Notes under the pieces: model-generated
Databases searched by the model: none
Seen by the model: only the letters and a program-made list of their open reading frames with translations
Told to the model about the DNA's origin: nothing
Source: Mesorhizobium sp.
Lineage (GTDB): Bacteria; Pseudomonadota; Alphaproteobacteria; Rhizobiales; Rhizobiaceae
Assembly: GCA_004020645.1 (NCBI GenBank)
Contig: SAQL01000010.1
Span: 1 to 64,000, forward strand
Length of the DNA: 64,000 nucleotides
Direction of reading: 5' to 3'
In this document: positions 56,327-64,000 of the stretch, in pieces
How positions within the stretch are numbered: the first letter of the stretch is position 1
How the letters are laid out: each line of letters begins with the position of its first letter
Position numbers and translations under genes: made by a program

Positions 56327-56737
56327 ATGCTGAAACTATTACTGAGCTCCGCTGTTATCGCACTCGGAATGGTTGGACCTGCCATGGCTCAAGAGCGCAT
56401 TCGCATTTCTTCGGATTGGGGCGAGGTCACAGCCGATCTCGCCGATAACGAGGCCGCAAAATCTCTGGCGCAGATGCTGCCGGTCACGATCGAGATGTCC
56501 GACCATCTCCGTCAGGAAAAGACCGGCAATCTGCCTTCCGCCTTGCCGGAGCTGGCGCGGCAACGCGACTTCTCTGTCGGCACGCTTGGACTGTGGAGTT
56601 CCGATCATTTCGTGATCTACTATCGGAGCGGTCGCGTCCCGGCACCTGGCATCATTGTGCTCGGTCAGGTCACTGGCGACGTCTCGATCTTTGATCGTCC
56701 CGGTCCTGTCACTGTCCGAGTTGAACGCGCCGACTGA
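56327..56737 (+). CDS. Secreted cyclophilin-like protein
   Basis: A 136-residue exported protein. The signal peptide MLKLLLSSAVIALGMVGPAMA is followed by a beta-barrel similar to the cyclophilin-like family found with hydrolases (VTADLADNEAAKSLAQMLPV, GLWSSDHFVIYYRSG, PGIIVLGQVTGD). The family usually lacks prolyl isomerase residues. It lies 67 bp after the Tat hydrolase, in the same direction, so the two are probably co-expressed in the periplasm. The exact role is unknown. Confidence 0.75.
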   Translation: MLKLLLSSAVIALGMVGPAMAQERIRISSDWGEVTADLADNEAAKSLAQMLPVTIEMSDHLRQEKTGNLPSALPELARQRDFSVGTLGLWSSDHFVIYYRSGRVPAPGIIVLGQVTGDVSIFDRPGPVTVRVERAD

Positions 56738-56868
56738 ACCTGCGCAACCCGCTCGTAGCTGGTTGCCGGGCGAGCGGCGGATTGAATAGCTGCCGCTAAA
56801 TGAAGCCTCTGTGTTCGCCTTCGATTTATCCGGTATAATCGAGTTCCGGCTATAAGAAGGATTCATGA

Positions 56869-57762
56869 GTGTCGCGGCAGAATGTCAACGATCTGCTTGC
56901 GTTCCTAGCTGTTGCTCGGGAGCGTAGCTTTACGCGGGCCGCAGCCCGATTCGGCATATCGCAATCGGCGCTAAGCCACACTATCCGTCAGCTCGAAGCT
57001 CGCCTTGGCGTTCGCCTGCTCACACGCACGACGCGCGCGGTGGCTCCCACAGAGGCGGGAGAGAGGCTTTTGGAGCGGATTGGGCCTCACTTTGACCAGA
57101 TCGAGATCGAGGTCGATGCCCTGAACGAATTGCGAGAAAAGCCCGCCGGAACCATCCGGCTCTCAGCGCCTGATTATGCAATCAGCAGCATCCTTTGGCC
57201 CAAGCTGAAACGCTTTCTCCCGAAATATCCCGACATCAGGGTCGAACTCCTGCTCGACAACGGCCTCACAGACATCGTGACGGAGCGCTATGACGCCGGG
57301 ATCCGCATGGGCGAGCAGCTTGCGAAAGACATGATCTCCGCTCGCATCGGACCGGATTTCCGGTTCGCAGTCGTCGGGGAAAAGTCCTACTTTGCCGAGC
57401 ATCCCGAGCCGGAGAAGCCGCAGGATCTCGTGCAGCACAATTGCATCAATTACCGTTTTCCAACGTCCGGGGCTCTTTATGTGTGGGAGTTCGAGGAGAA
57501 CGGCCGCGAGATCAAGATTCGCGTCGATGGACAGCTCGTCTTCAATAACATCTTTCATGTCCTGGACGCTGCGCTCGCCGGCCGCGGCCTTGGCTATGTT
57601 CCAGAAGAAATTGCCCTTCCTCACATCGCGAAAGGTCGGCTGGCTCGGGTCCTGGAAGACTGGTCGCCATATTGGGATGGCTACCATCTCTACTATCCGA
57701 GCCGCCGGCAATCCTCACCTGCCTTCGTTGCCCTGGTCGATGCGCTGCGCCATCGCGAGTAA
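56869..57762 (+). CDS. LysR family transcriptional regulator
   Basis: A 297-residue LysR protein with GTG start at 56869 behind AAGGA. The helix-turn-helix is ARERSFTRAAARFGISQSAL and SHTIRQLEARLGVRLL. The effector domain begins GTIRLSAPDYA. It belongs to the large group that often controls an adjacent oxidoreductase or hydrolase. Here it lies downstream of and parallel to the Tat hydrolase and cyclophilin-like genes rather than divergent. Confidence 0.88.
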   Translation: MSRQNVNDLLAFLAVARERSFTRAAARFGISQSALSHTIRQLEARLGVRLLTRTTRAVAPTEAGERLLERIGPHFDQIEIEVDALNELREKPAGTIRLSAPDYAISSILWPKLKRFLPKYPDIRVELLLDNGLTDIVTERYDAGIRMGEQLAKDMISARIGPDFRFAVVGEKSYFAEHPEPEKPQDLVQHNCINYRFPTSGALYVWEFEENGREIKIRVDGQLVFNNIFHVLDAALAGRGLGYVPEEIALPHIAKGRLARVLEDWSPYWDGYHLYYPSRRQSSPAFVALVDALRHRE

Positions 57763-57850
57763 AAAAATTGCGCGCCGCGGGCTTCAACGTTCTTGCCACC
57801 GAAAGCCACGCAACCAGAGGACGTGAACGGCCGAGGCTGCCATGGATTAG

Positions 57851-58834
57851 TCAGGGCTGCTGTATTGCTGCGAGCTTCCAGTCGCCACCGTTCTGGCGCG
57901 TGAAGGTCCACAGTTCGGTTGTTTCCGTCGGCCGATCGGCTTCGCCGGCGACGATCTTGCCGCTGGCGCGATCGCGCATCACGTCAAGAGACTCGTAGCG
58001 CAAGGCAGCCGTCGCGTAGTCGCGACCGTCTTCCCGCCAGCTCTCCGCAATATCGGCCTCCAACAGGCTGATATTCGACACCTCGTTCCTGACGCCGTTT
58101 TTGGCATTGTCGGCAAGCTCCTCGGACAGGTACGACACCATCTCGGGGGTCGCCAGCCGGCGCAAGCCAGCATGATCTTCGCGCCCGAATGCTTCCTGAA
58201 CCTCCGTCAACCGCTGCTGGAATATGTCAAGGTCGGCCTGCGTCATTGTAATTTCATCGGAGGCTTGAGCTGTCCGGCCAAATCCAGATCCGATGCCTGG
58301 AATGGGGAAAGATGAGACGTTGTCCGCCTCGGGCTGGGCTGCCGCGTTTCGCCCAAAGTTCCCCATGCTCCGCGGAACGCCGGCCATGGCGGGCGCTTGG
58401 TTGCGTGCGGATTGCGACCGGAAAAAGCGGATGATCAGCATGATCGCGCCGCCGATCAGCAGCCCTTGAAGCAGCAGGCCCAATATGCCGGCCAAGCCGC
58501 CGAACCCTTGGCCCAAAAGAAGTCCGATCAGACCGCCGAGCAACAGGCCGCGCATCATCGAACCGCCGAGGCCGTTGAAGAACCCTGGCCTTTGGGATGC
58601 CGGCGTCTGGCGGGCCGCATTGTTCGTTACTGTGTTGGGCGTCATTGAGCGCTCGACCGGCGCGGCCGGCTGTGGCGCCGTCCTGGTCGGCGGGACCGAC
58701 TGGAAAGTGCGCGTGCCGCGGCTGCCGAAGCTGCCGCCACGCCGCGCCTCGGCGTAATCGGCCGCGACCATGGAAAATGCCAGGAACAGTCCTGCAAACA
58801 AAACTGCAAACCGGCTCGAACGCGAAATCATCAT
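57851..58834 (-). CDS. Tim44-like domain membrane protein
   Basis: A 327-residue protein. A signal or anchor segment (residues 8-28) leads to an Arg/Gly/Pro/Thr-rich linker, a Gly/Leu-rich hydrophobic region (GLLLGGLIGLLLGQGFGGLAG) and another segment before RFFRSQSAR. The C-terminal Tim44/MBA1-like domain (about 195-327) starts DEITMTQADLDIFQQRL. Bacterial Tim44-like proteins are membrane associated and of unclear function. It converges with the LysR gene. Confidence 0.85.
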   Translation of the reverse strand: MMISRSSRFAVLFAGLFLAFSMVAADYAEARRGGSFGSRGTRTFQSVPPTRTAPQPAAPVERSMTPNTVTNNAARQTPASQRPGFFNGLGGSMMRGLLLGGLIGLLLGQGFGGLAGILGLLLQGLLIGGAIMLIIRFFRSQSARNQAPAMAGVPRSMGNFGRNAAAQPEADNVSSFPIPGIGSGFGRTAQASDEITMTQADLDIFQQRLTEVQEAFGREDHAGLRRLATPEMVSYLSEELADNAKNGVRNEVSNISLLEADIAESWREDGRDYATAALRYESLDVMRDRASGKIVAGEADRPTETTELWTFTRQNGGDWKLAAIQQP

Positions 58835-59023
58835 AGCAAGTCCCTAAGCGACACTCTTCGCGCTCATATGGGGTGCGCCGATCGAAATATCAGTGGCCCG
58901 CAGCTTCCATATTCGGCCATTGAGGAGAATTCCCGGATCGCCTCGACTCCAGACACGGCCGCTGACGTGATCCTTCTGCCACCTTGTGCGTTGTGACCTG
59001 AGGCACGCCGAGGGAGACGAACG

Positions 59024-59917
59024 GTGTTTGCAGGATTCAGAGCCACCAGCTTGCAACTGCACGACACGACCATTTTCGCAAGGATCGGCGGAACCGGTCC
59101 GCCGCTGCTGCTGCTTCATGGTTTTCCCGAAACGCATCTGATGTGGAGGGATATCGCCGTGGCCTTGGCGCCCCACTTTACGGTGATTGCCGCCGATCTT
59201 CGAGGCTATGGGCAAAGCGGCTGCCCGGTTTCCTCTGCCGATCATAGCCCATACGCCAAGCGCGCCATGGCCGGCGACATGGTTCAAGTCATGAAGCAGC
59301 TGGGGTTTGAGCAGTTCATGGTTGCCGGACATGATCGTGGCGGGCGGGTCGCCTATCGTCTGGCACTCGACCATCCCGATGAAATCTCCAACGTCGCCGT
59401 CCTCGACGTCATCCCCACCGCCGCCGCGTGGGATAGGGCGGATGCCAGACTGGCTCTCGGCTTCTGGCCCTGGAGCCTTCTCGCGCAACCGGCGCCGCTG
59501 CCGGAGCGACTGATAGGCGCCGCGCCTGATGCCATAGTCGACAATGCGATTGCGCAGTGGGGGTCGCCGGCAGAAACATTCTCTGCAGAGGTCAGGGACG
59601 CCTATATCGGGGCGCTTCGCGATCCCGTTCATGTTCATGCGATTTGCGAAGAGTATCGGGCCGCTGCGACCATCGATCGTGAACATGACGCGCTGGATCA
59701 GGCAAACGGTGGTCGCATTGAGTGTCCGCTGCTGGCACTGTGGAGTAGCGAAGGCGGCCTGGAGAACTGGTATGCGGAGGAGGGCGGACCGCTGGGTATT
59801 TGGAGGAAATGGGCCGACAGCGTTGCAGGAAGCCCTGTCCCGGGCGGGCACTTCTTTCCAGAAGAGTACCCTCACCAGACCGCAGCGGCTCTCTCGAAAT
59901 TCTTCAAGGATAGATAG
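59024..59917 (+). CDS. Alpha/beta hydrolase, haloacetate dehalogenase or epoxide hydrolase-like
   Basis: A 297-residue alpha/beta hydrolase: LLLHGFPETHLMWRDIA (oxyanion hole), AADLRGYGQS, and nucleophile elbow VAGHDRGGRVAYRLA with Asp as nucleophile. The His is in GGHFFPEE near 278. An Asp nucleophile marks the haloacetate dehalogenase and epoxide hydrolase group. A GTG start at 59024 follows GGGAGACG. The substrate is unknown, and true dehalogenation needs a set of halide-binding residues I cannot confirm. Confidence 0.85.
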   Translation: MFAGFRATSLQLHDTTIFARIGGTGPPLLLLHGFPETHLMWRDIAVALAPHFTVIAADLRGYGQSGCPVSSADHSPYAKRAMAGDMVQVMKQLGFEQFMVAGHDRGGRVAYRLALDHPDEISNVAVLDVIPTAAAWDRADARLALGFWPWSLLAQPAPLPERLIGAAPDAIVDNAIAQWGSPAETFSAEVRDAYIGALRDPVHVHAICEEYRAAATIDREHDALDQANGGRIECPLLALWSSEGGLENWYAEEGGPLGIWRKWADSVAGSPVPGGHFFPEEYPHQTAAALSKFFKDR

Positions 59918-59996
59918 AGGGAATGACGCGTAGAGCAGAGTGTTGTAGAGGTTCACATGCCTCCTTCGCCCGTCCGGCGTCAATCTGCTTGATAAA

Positions 59997-60320
59997 ATGA
60001 AAGCCATCTCTACAGCCGCGCCTCTGATATGCAGCCTCGTGTTTGTCGGAGGTTGCGCATCGCCCTTCCACGCATCCTTTGATGCCGCGAAATACGACAG
60101 GATGAGCTGCGTCGAACTCAACGTGGCCATGGGCGAAGTCGCCAAGGAGATGTCGGCGACAGCGATCACCCGGGGCAAAGTCGCGAAAACCAATATTCCG
60201 GACTGGCTATGGGGCGCCCGGCGTGTCGCCTCTACCGTCACTGCCCGCCAGAGCGCGAAAATCGAACGCTTGCGGCAGCAGCAGGCTGCGATCGCAGCGG
60301 CGAGACGAAGCAAGTGCTGA
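59997..60320 (+). CDS. Small lipoprotein-like protein
   Basis: A 107-residue protein with a signal peptide and lipobox LVFVGGC (Cys 20), so likely anchored to a membrane. The mature part is basic and helical with KIERLRQQQAAIAAARRSKC at its end, ending in Cys. I do not recognise the family. It has no strong SD. It converges with recQ, leaving 21 bp between stops. Confidence 0.6.
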   Translation: MKAISTAAPLICSLVFVGGCASPFHASFDAAKYDRMSCVELNVAMGEVAKEMSATAITRGKVAKTNIPDWLWGARRVASTVTARQSAKIERLRQQQAAIAAARRSKC

Positions 60321-60341
60321 TTGCGGCGCCGGAATGGGTCT

Positions 60342-62186
60342 TCAGACCGACACTCCGGATTGGTGAGAAGCGATTGCGCCGAGAAATATCTCGCCGAATT
60401 CCCTGAGCTTGGCGGCGCCGACGCCGTTGACTGCGGCGAAGGCGTCGAGGTCGCGCGGGCAGCGTTCGGCCATATCGATCAGCGTACGATCGGAGAAGAT
60501 CACGAAGGCCGGCACCTGGCGCTCCCGGGCGAGACGCAGCCGAACCGCCTTGAGCGTGGCCAAAAGCGCGGTATCCAGGTCTTCCGTGCCCGCGGCAGCA
60601 TTCGGGGTGGGACGAGTCTTGCCTCGTGCCGCGCGGTTCCGCGCCTCTACGCGATACTGGAACGGGACCTCGCCGCGGGCCAGCTCACGGCCCTTTTCGG
60701 CGATGGCGAGGCCGCCATGGCCGCCTGAGTCCAATGTCAGAAACCCTCCCGCGACGAGCTGGCGGATCAGCGATTGCCAGACATCCTTCTTGTGCGCCAC
60801 ACCGGTCCCGAAGCTAGCAAGCCTGTGGTGGTTCCTGGCCAGGACCTTCTCGGTTTCATGACCGAGCAGAACACCGACGATATGGCCAGCACCGAAGCGC
60901 TCGCCGGTCTGTGCGATGGCCGCGAAGACGATCCGTGCCTCCCCCTCGCCATCCGCATGCGGCGTCTGGTCAAGGCAGTTGTCGCAATTGCCGCAAGGCA
61001 TTGCTGATTCGCCGAAATAGCCAAGCAGGATCTGGCGACGGCACTGGGCCGTTTCGCAATAGCCGATCAGCGTATCGAGCCGGCCATGCGCGCGCCTTTT
61101 ATGCTCCGCCGGGGCGTCCTCGTCGTCGATGAAAAGCCGCCGCATGCGGATATCGCCGAGACCGAAGAGCATATGTGCCTCGGCAGCCCGCCCGTCGCGG
61201 CCCGCGCGCCCGATTTCCTGATAATAGGCTTCGAGGCTGCCCGGCAGGTCGGTATGGAAGACATAGGCGACGTCAGGCTTGTCGATCCCCATGCCGAAGG
61301 CGATGGTCGCCACCATCACGACACCGGACAAGGTCATGAATGCGTTTTGATTCGCCTCACGCGCGTCCTTGCTCATGCCGGCATGATAGGCCAGGGCGCG
61401 CACGCCGTTCTTCTCGAGGAAAGCCGCCATCTCTTCCGTCTTCTTGCGCGACAGGCAATAGACGATCCCGCTGCGGCCGGCATGGCGCTGCACGAAACCC
61501 AGCAATTGGCGCTTGCTGTCCTGCTTGGCCTCGATGCCGAGCTTGATGTTCGGCCGGTCGAAACCCAGCACCAGGGTTTCGACGCGTCCGGCGAACAGCT
61601 GTGCGGCGATATCGGTGCGCGTCGCTTCGTCCGCTGTCGCCGTCAGCGCAATGATCGGCACTTCGGGGAAAATATCGCGCAGCCGCGACAACTCTTCATA
61701 TTCGCGCCGGAACGCCGGGCCCCATTGGGAGATGCAATGCGCCTCGTCGACAGCGATCAGCCGGATATCGAGCCTGGCGAGCGCCTCGAGCATCCGCGTC
61801 GTCATCAGCCGCTCCGGCGCAAGATAGAGCAGGCGTGTCTGGCCTGCCGCAACGCGGCGCCATGCGGCGACATTGGCATCGCGGTCGAGCGAGGAATTGA
61901 TCGTATCGGCGGTCACGCCGGCAAGACGCAATGCGGCGACCTGGTCCTGCATCAGCGCCACCAAGGGCGAAACGACAATGGTGAGCCCGCCCAGGACCAG
62001 CGCCGGGACCTGATAGCAGAGCGATTTGCCGGCACCGGTCGGCATGACAGCCAGCACATGACGCCCGGCCAGCAGCGCCTCCGTCACAGCGTCCTGGCCG
62101 GGACGAAAATCATCGAAGCCGAACACGTCCTTCAGGACGCGCCGCTTGGGATCCTCCGCCGGGACGCTCGCCGTCGATACCTGCAT
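60342..62186 (-). CDS. recQ: ATP-dependent DNA helicase RecQ
   Basis: A 614-residue helicase. Motifs in order: MPTGAGKSLCYQVPALV (I), AVDEAHCISQWGPAFRREY (II and the RecQ aromatic loop), LTATADEATRTD (III) and the YYQEIGRAGRDGR motif VI. The RecQ zinc site is CETAQCRRQILLGYFGE.AMPCGNCDNC, and a winged helix and C-terminal HRDC domain (LATLKAVRLRLARERQVPAF) follow. It unwinds recombination intermediates. The ATG is directly preceded by an in-frame TTG and no clear SD is present. Confidence 0.95.
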   Translation of the reverse strand: MQVSTASVPAEDPKRRVLKDVFGFDDFRPGQDAVTEALLAGRHVLAVMPTGAGKSLCYQVPALVLGGLTIVVSPLVALMQDQVAALRLAGVTADTINSSLDRDANVAAWRRVAAGQTRLLYLAPERLMTTRMLEALARLDIRLIAVDEAHCISQWGPAFRREYEELSRLRDIFPEVPIIALTATADEATRTDIAAQLFAGRVETLVLGFDRPNIKLGIEAKQDSKRQLLGFVQRHAGRSGIVYCLSRKKTEEMAAFLEKNGVRALAYHAGMSKDAREANQNAFMTLSGVVMVATIAFGMGIDKPDVAYVFHTDLPGSLEAYYQEIGRAGRDGRAAEAHMLFGLGDIRMRRLFIDDEDAPAEHKRRAHGRLDTLIGYCETAQCRRQILLGYFGESAMPCGNCDNCLDQTPHADGEGEARIVFAAIAQTGERFGAGHIVGVLLGHETEKVLARNHHRLASFGTGVAHKKDVWQSLIRQLVAGGFLTLDSGGHGGLAIAEKGRELARGEVPFQYRVEARNRAARGKTRPTPNAAAGTEDLDTALLATLKAVRLRLARERQVPAFVIFSDRTLIDMAERCPRDLDAFAAVNGVGAAKLREFGEIFLGAIASHQSGVSV

Positions 62187-62439
62187 CAAGGAATTTCTAC
62201 GATCGGCGCCGCCCGAAAAGTGAGCGGGCTTAGGGACTGCGACGACATCTCCCTGGCGAATCGCCAGGTGACTGCCTGGACAGCCGATTCGACCATTAAA
62301 CGCCCCTCAAGTCCTGTCTCAGTCCGCACCGTCTGAAAGGATATCCCTCTCATTGGCGGATATGCGAGCGTGATTCCAGCCTCTATTCGCTTTGACTGTG
62401 GATATCGCGCGCCGGCTCGGACCGATTAATCCTATCTTC

Positions 62440-62545
62440 ACCATAATTCGGCAGGTTCTGGTTCTGCGGTGATGTTTTGAGTACCGCGGCGCCACAAGCG
62501 CCCAGGCAACACGCCCGCGTCTCTCCGGAGGCGCGGGCTTTTCGT
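62440..62545 (+). ncRNA. Candidate small RNA with intrinsic terminator
   Basis: Three hairpins follow one another within 80 bases: GCGGT...ACCGC (62466-62470, 62483-62487), GGCGC-CACAA-GCGCC (62488-62502) and the terminator stem GCCCGCG...CGCGGGC (62513-62519, 62532-62538) followed by TTTTCG. No plus-strand gene precedes the terminator. CATAAT near 62440 is a weak -10. The recQ-cupin gap is 449 bp, unusually long here. Confidence 0.4.
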
Positions 62546-62635
62546 TTGCGGAATGTGCTGGAAAGAAGCGGCGAAAACAGGCGATCCTGCTCTTCGGGCC
62601 GGACACACGCCGCAATGACCTGCGTTCGCTCGCCC

Positions 62636-62974
62636 TCAGTCGATAAAATCGGCGCGGTGCGGTGTAAAACTGTCGACGAGGCGGCCGGCCTCGAGCGCCT
62701 TGACCCCGTGGATCAGGTTGGAAGGGACAATGAAGCTGCTTCCCGTTTCCAGGACCTCGGTCCTGCCGTCGATGGTGACCTCGAAACGGCCTTCGGCGAC
62801 GTAGCTCGCCTGAACATGCGGGTGCGAATGCAGCGCACCGACACCGTCCTTGTCGAAACCGAACTCGACCATCATCAATTCGTCCGTGTACAGCAGCACA
62901 CGCCTGCGATTGCCGTCCGGGGTCGGCGTCCATGCGGCCTCGCCGGCGCGCGCAAAGATCTTCGTTCCGGTCAT
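62636..62974 (-). CDS. Cupin domain protein (KdgF-like)
   Basis: A 112-residue single-domain cupin. The metal ligands lie in ALHSHPHVQASYVAEGRFEV (two His and Glu-like position) and IVPSNLIHGVKAL (His), with GD.G-type turns. KdgF cupins open the ring of unsaturated uronates. Position after kduI-kduD on the same strand supports that role in pectin or alginate-type uronate breakdown. ATG 62974 follows GAGGA by seven bases. Confidence 0.8.
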   Translation of the reverse strand: MTGTKIFARAGEAAWTPTPDGNRRRVLLYTDELMMVEFGFDKDGVGALHSHPHVQASYVAEGRFEVTIDGRTEVLETGSSFIVPSNLIHGVKALEAGRLVDSFTPHRADFID

Positions 62975-63001
62975 CGCCAAATCCTCGTCATGGCATGCTC
63001 C

Positions 63002-63769
63002 TCATCGCGCCAGCCAGCCGCCGTCCACTGGCACCACTGCGCCATGCATGTAGTTTGACGCCGGCGCCAGCAGGAAGACGGCCGCGTCGCCGATGTCTTC
63101 CGGCTCGCCCCAGCGCCCGGCCGGAATGCGCGCCAGAATGGCTGTGCTGCGGTCTGCATCGGCACGCAGCGCCTCGGTGTTGTTGGTTTCGATATAGCCG
63201 GGCGCAATACTGTTGACGTTGATGCCTTTCGACGCCCATTCGCAGGCGAGCAACCGGGTGATGCCGAGCACGCCGTGTTTCGAGGCGGTGTAGGAGGCGA
63301 CGCGGATGCCGCCCTGGAAGCTCAGCACCGAGGCGATGTTGACGATCTTGCCGCGCCGTCCTGGGTTCGCAAGCACGCGTCGGGCGAAGCACTGGCTGAG
63401 AAAAAAGACCGTCTTCAGATTGACGTCTATGACATCGTCCCAATCGGCTTCCGCCAGATCGACGGCGTCGGCGCGCCGGATGATGCCGGCATTGTTGACC
63501 AGCCCGTCGAGCGGCCCGGTTTCGTCCCAGATGCGATCGAGCATCGCCTGGGCGGCAGCATGATCGGCAAGGTCGCAGCGCACCGCCTCGAAGCGTCCGC
63601 CCGCCGCGGCGATCTTTTGCGCGGTCTCATCCATCGCCGAACGGCCGACGCCGACCACAGCGCCACCGGCGCGGGCAATCGACAGGGCGATGCCTTGGCC
63701 GATCCCGGTGTTGGCGCCGGTGACGAGAATGCGTTTGCCGGCCAGGCTGAAAGCCGAGAGGTCGCTCAC
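63002..63769 (-). CDS. kduD: 2-deoxy-D-gluconate 3-dehydrogenase / KduD-type SDR
   Basis: A 255-residue short-chain dehydrogenase: cofactor loop [39 protein letters not shown] and catalytic YTASKHG in the segment [17 protein letters not shown]. The KduD subgroup reduces 3-deoxy-D-glycero-2,5-hexodiulosonate to 2-keto-3-deoxygluconate. A GTG start at 63769 overlaps the kduI stop (GTGA). It is followed by the KdgF-like cupin gene. Confidence 0.88.
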   Translation of the reverse strand: MSDLSAFSLAGKRILVTGANTGIGQGIALSIARAGGAVVGVGRSAMDETAQKIAAAGGRFEAVRCDLADHAAAQAMLDRIWDETGPLDGLVNNAGIIRRADAVDLAEADWDDVIDVNLKTVFFLSQCFARRVLANPGRRGKIVNIASVLSFQGGIRVASYTASKHGVLGITRLLACEWASKGINVNSIAPGYIETNNTEALRADADRSTAILARIPAGRWGEPEDIGDAAVFLLAPASNYMHGAVVPVDGGWLAR

Positions 63770-64000
63770 CGCAGCTCTTCCATCGTTACCGGATCGACGT
63801 CGGTGTAGTCGACATTGTCGCCGGCCATCGCCCAGATGAAGACGTAGTTGGAGGTGCCGGCGCCCGAATGGATCGACCACCCCGGCGACAGCACTGCTTC
63901 TTCATTGCGCATGACGAGATGGCGTGTCTCGTCCGGCTCGCCCATGAAGTGGAACACGCGCGCCGTCTCCGGCAGGTCGAAATAGAGGTAGGCCTCCATG
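63766..64000 (-). CDS. kduI: 5-dehydro-4-deoxy-D-glucuronate isomerase, C-terminal part
   Basis: Only the last 78 or so residues are inside the window. [28 protein letters not shown] and [11 protein letters not shown] match the end of KduI, a cupin isomerase with a zinc site. It ends at VTMEELR. The gene continues to the right beyond base 64000. It is the first visible gene of the kduI-kduD-cupin unit and is translationally coupled to kduD. Confidence 0.88.
   Translation of the reverse strand, partial: MEAYLYFDLPETARVFHFMGEPDETRHLVMRNEEAVLSPGWSIHSGAGTSNYVFIWAMAGDNVDYTDVDPVTMEELR

Noticed and set aside
58844..60313. 489-residue minus-strand frame opposite the alpha/beta hydrolase
   Set aside because: The hydrolase on the plus strand has a complete set of catalytic motifs; the opposite frame has none.
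61086..62336. 416-residue frame opposite recQ
   Set aside because: Antisense shadow of RecQ motifs, with no domain of its own and no RBS.

Overview
This 64 kb window reads as chromosomal DNA of a Mesorhizobium-like alphaproteobacterium (Hyphomicrobiales). The evidence is a high-GC, densely packed genome, the block rplU-rpmA-GNAT-obgE-proB-proA-nadD followed by rsfS-rlmH-envC-ctpA-rppH, a DUF2312/GapR gene, a rhizobial-size pyruvate carboxylase, and many rhizobial-type palindromic intergenic repeats. No phage, transposase, plasmid or CRISPR functions were seen. The assignment is an inference from gene content, not a database match.

Layout. 0-12 kb: an exported DUF3857/transglutaminase protein, an ABC exporter, ribosomal protein L31, a TetR-NmrA-DUF1772 unit with a visible operator, a SelW/Rdx protein behind YebC, an ArsR-SRPBCC-VOC-SRPBCC unit with a visible operator, TerC, a YmdB-like phosphodiesterase and 5-formyl-THF cyclo-ligase preceded by a structured RNA that is a 6S RNA candidate. 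12-18.5 kb: MoxR ATPase, acetyltransferase, VWA protein and zinc-ribbon MBL protein, then MsrB, an LMW-phosphatase/ArsC-like protein and GapR. 18.6-28.3 kb: pyruvate carboxylase and a six-gene branched-chain amino acid type ABC operon (livHMGF, a small membrane protein, livJ). 28.6-32.7 kb: a hydroxyproline catabolic unit (epimerase, FAD oxidase, DapA-type deaminase) under a divergent GntR regulator with two identical 10-bp palindromes. 32.7-40 kb: two paralogous tiny secreted proteins, mmsA with its 3' end tandemly repeated, a LysR regulator, dadA and alr.

39.5-54.8 kb is the conserved housekeeping block: RppH, divergent polysaccharide deacetylase, CtpA, EnvC, RlmH, RsfS, an MscS channel, an MFS exporter, NadD, ProA, ProB, ObgE, an acetyltransferase, L27, L21 and tRNA-Ser(CGA). 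55-64 kb is more accessory: a Tat-exported hydrolase with a cyclophilin-like protein and a LysR regulator, a Tim44-like protein, an alpha/beta hydrolase with an Asp nucleophile, a small lipoprotein, RecQ, a candidate small RNA, and the end of a kduI-kduD-cupin uronate operon cut by the window edge.

The most striking unexplained signal is not a single gene but the DNA between genes. Several 3' gene ends (mmsA, ctpA, apparently proB) and some leaders carry direct tandem duplications. At least four families of palindromic repeats sit exactly at gene borders. In one case the repeat has replaced the start region of a gene (the FAD oxidase), and in another a 32-codon nuclease remnant lies against a repeat.
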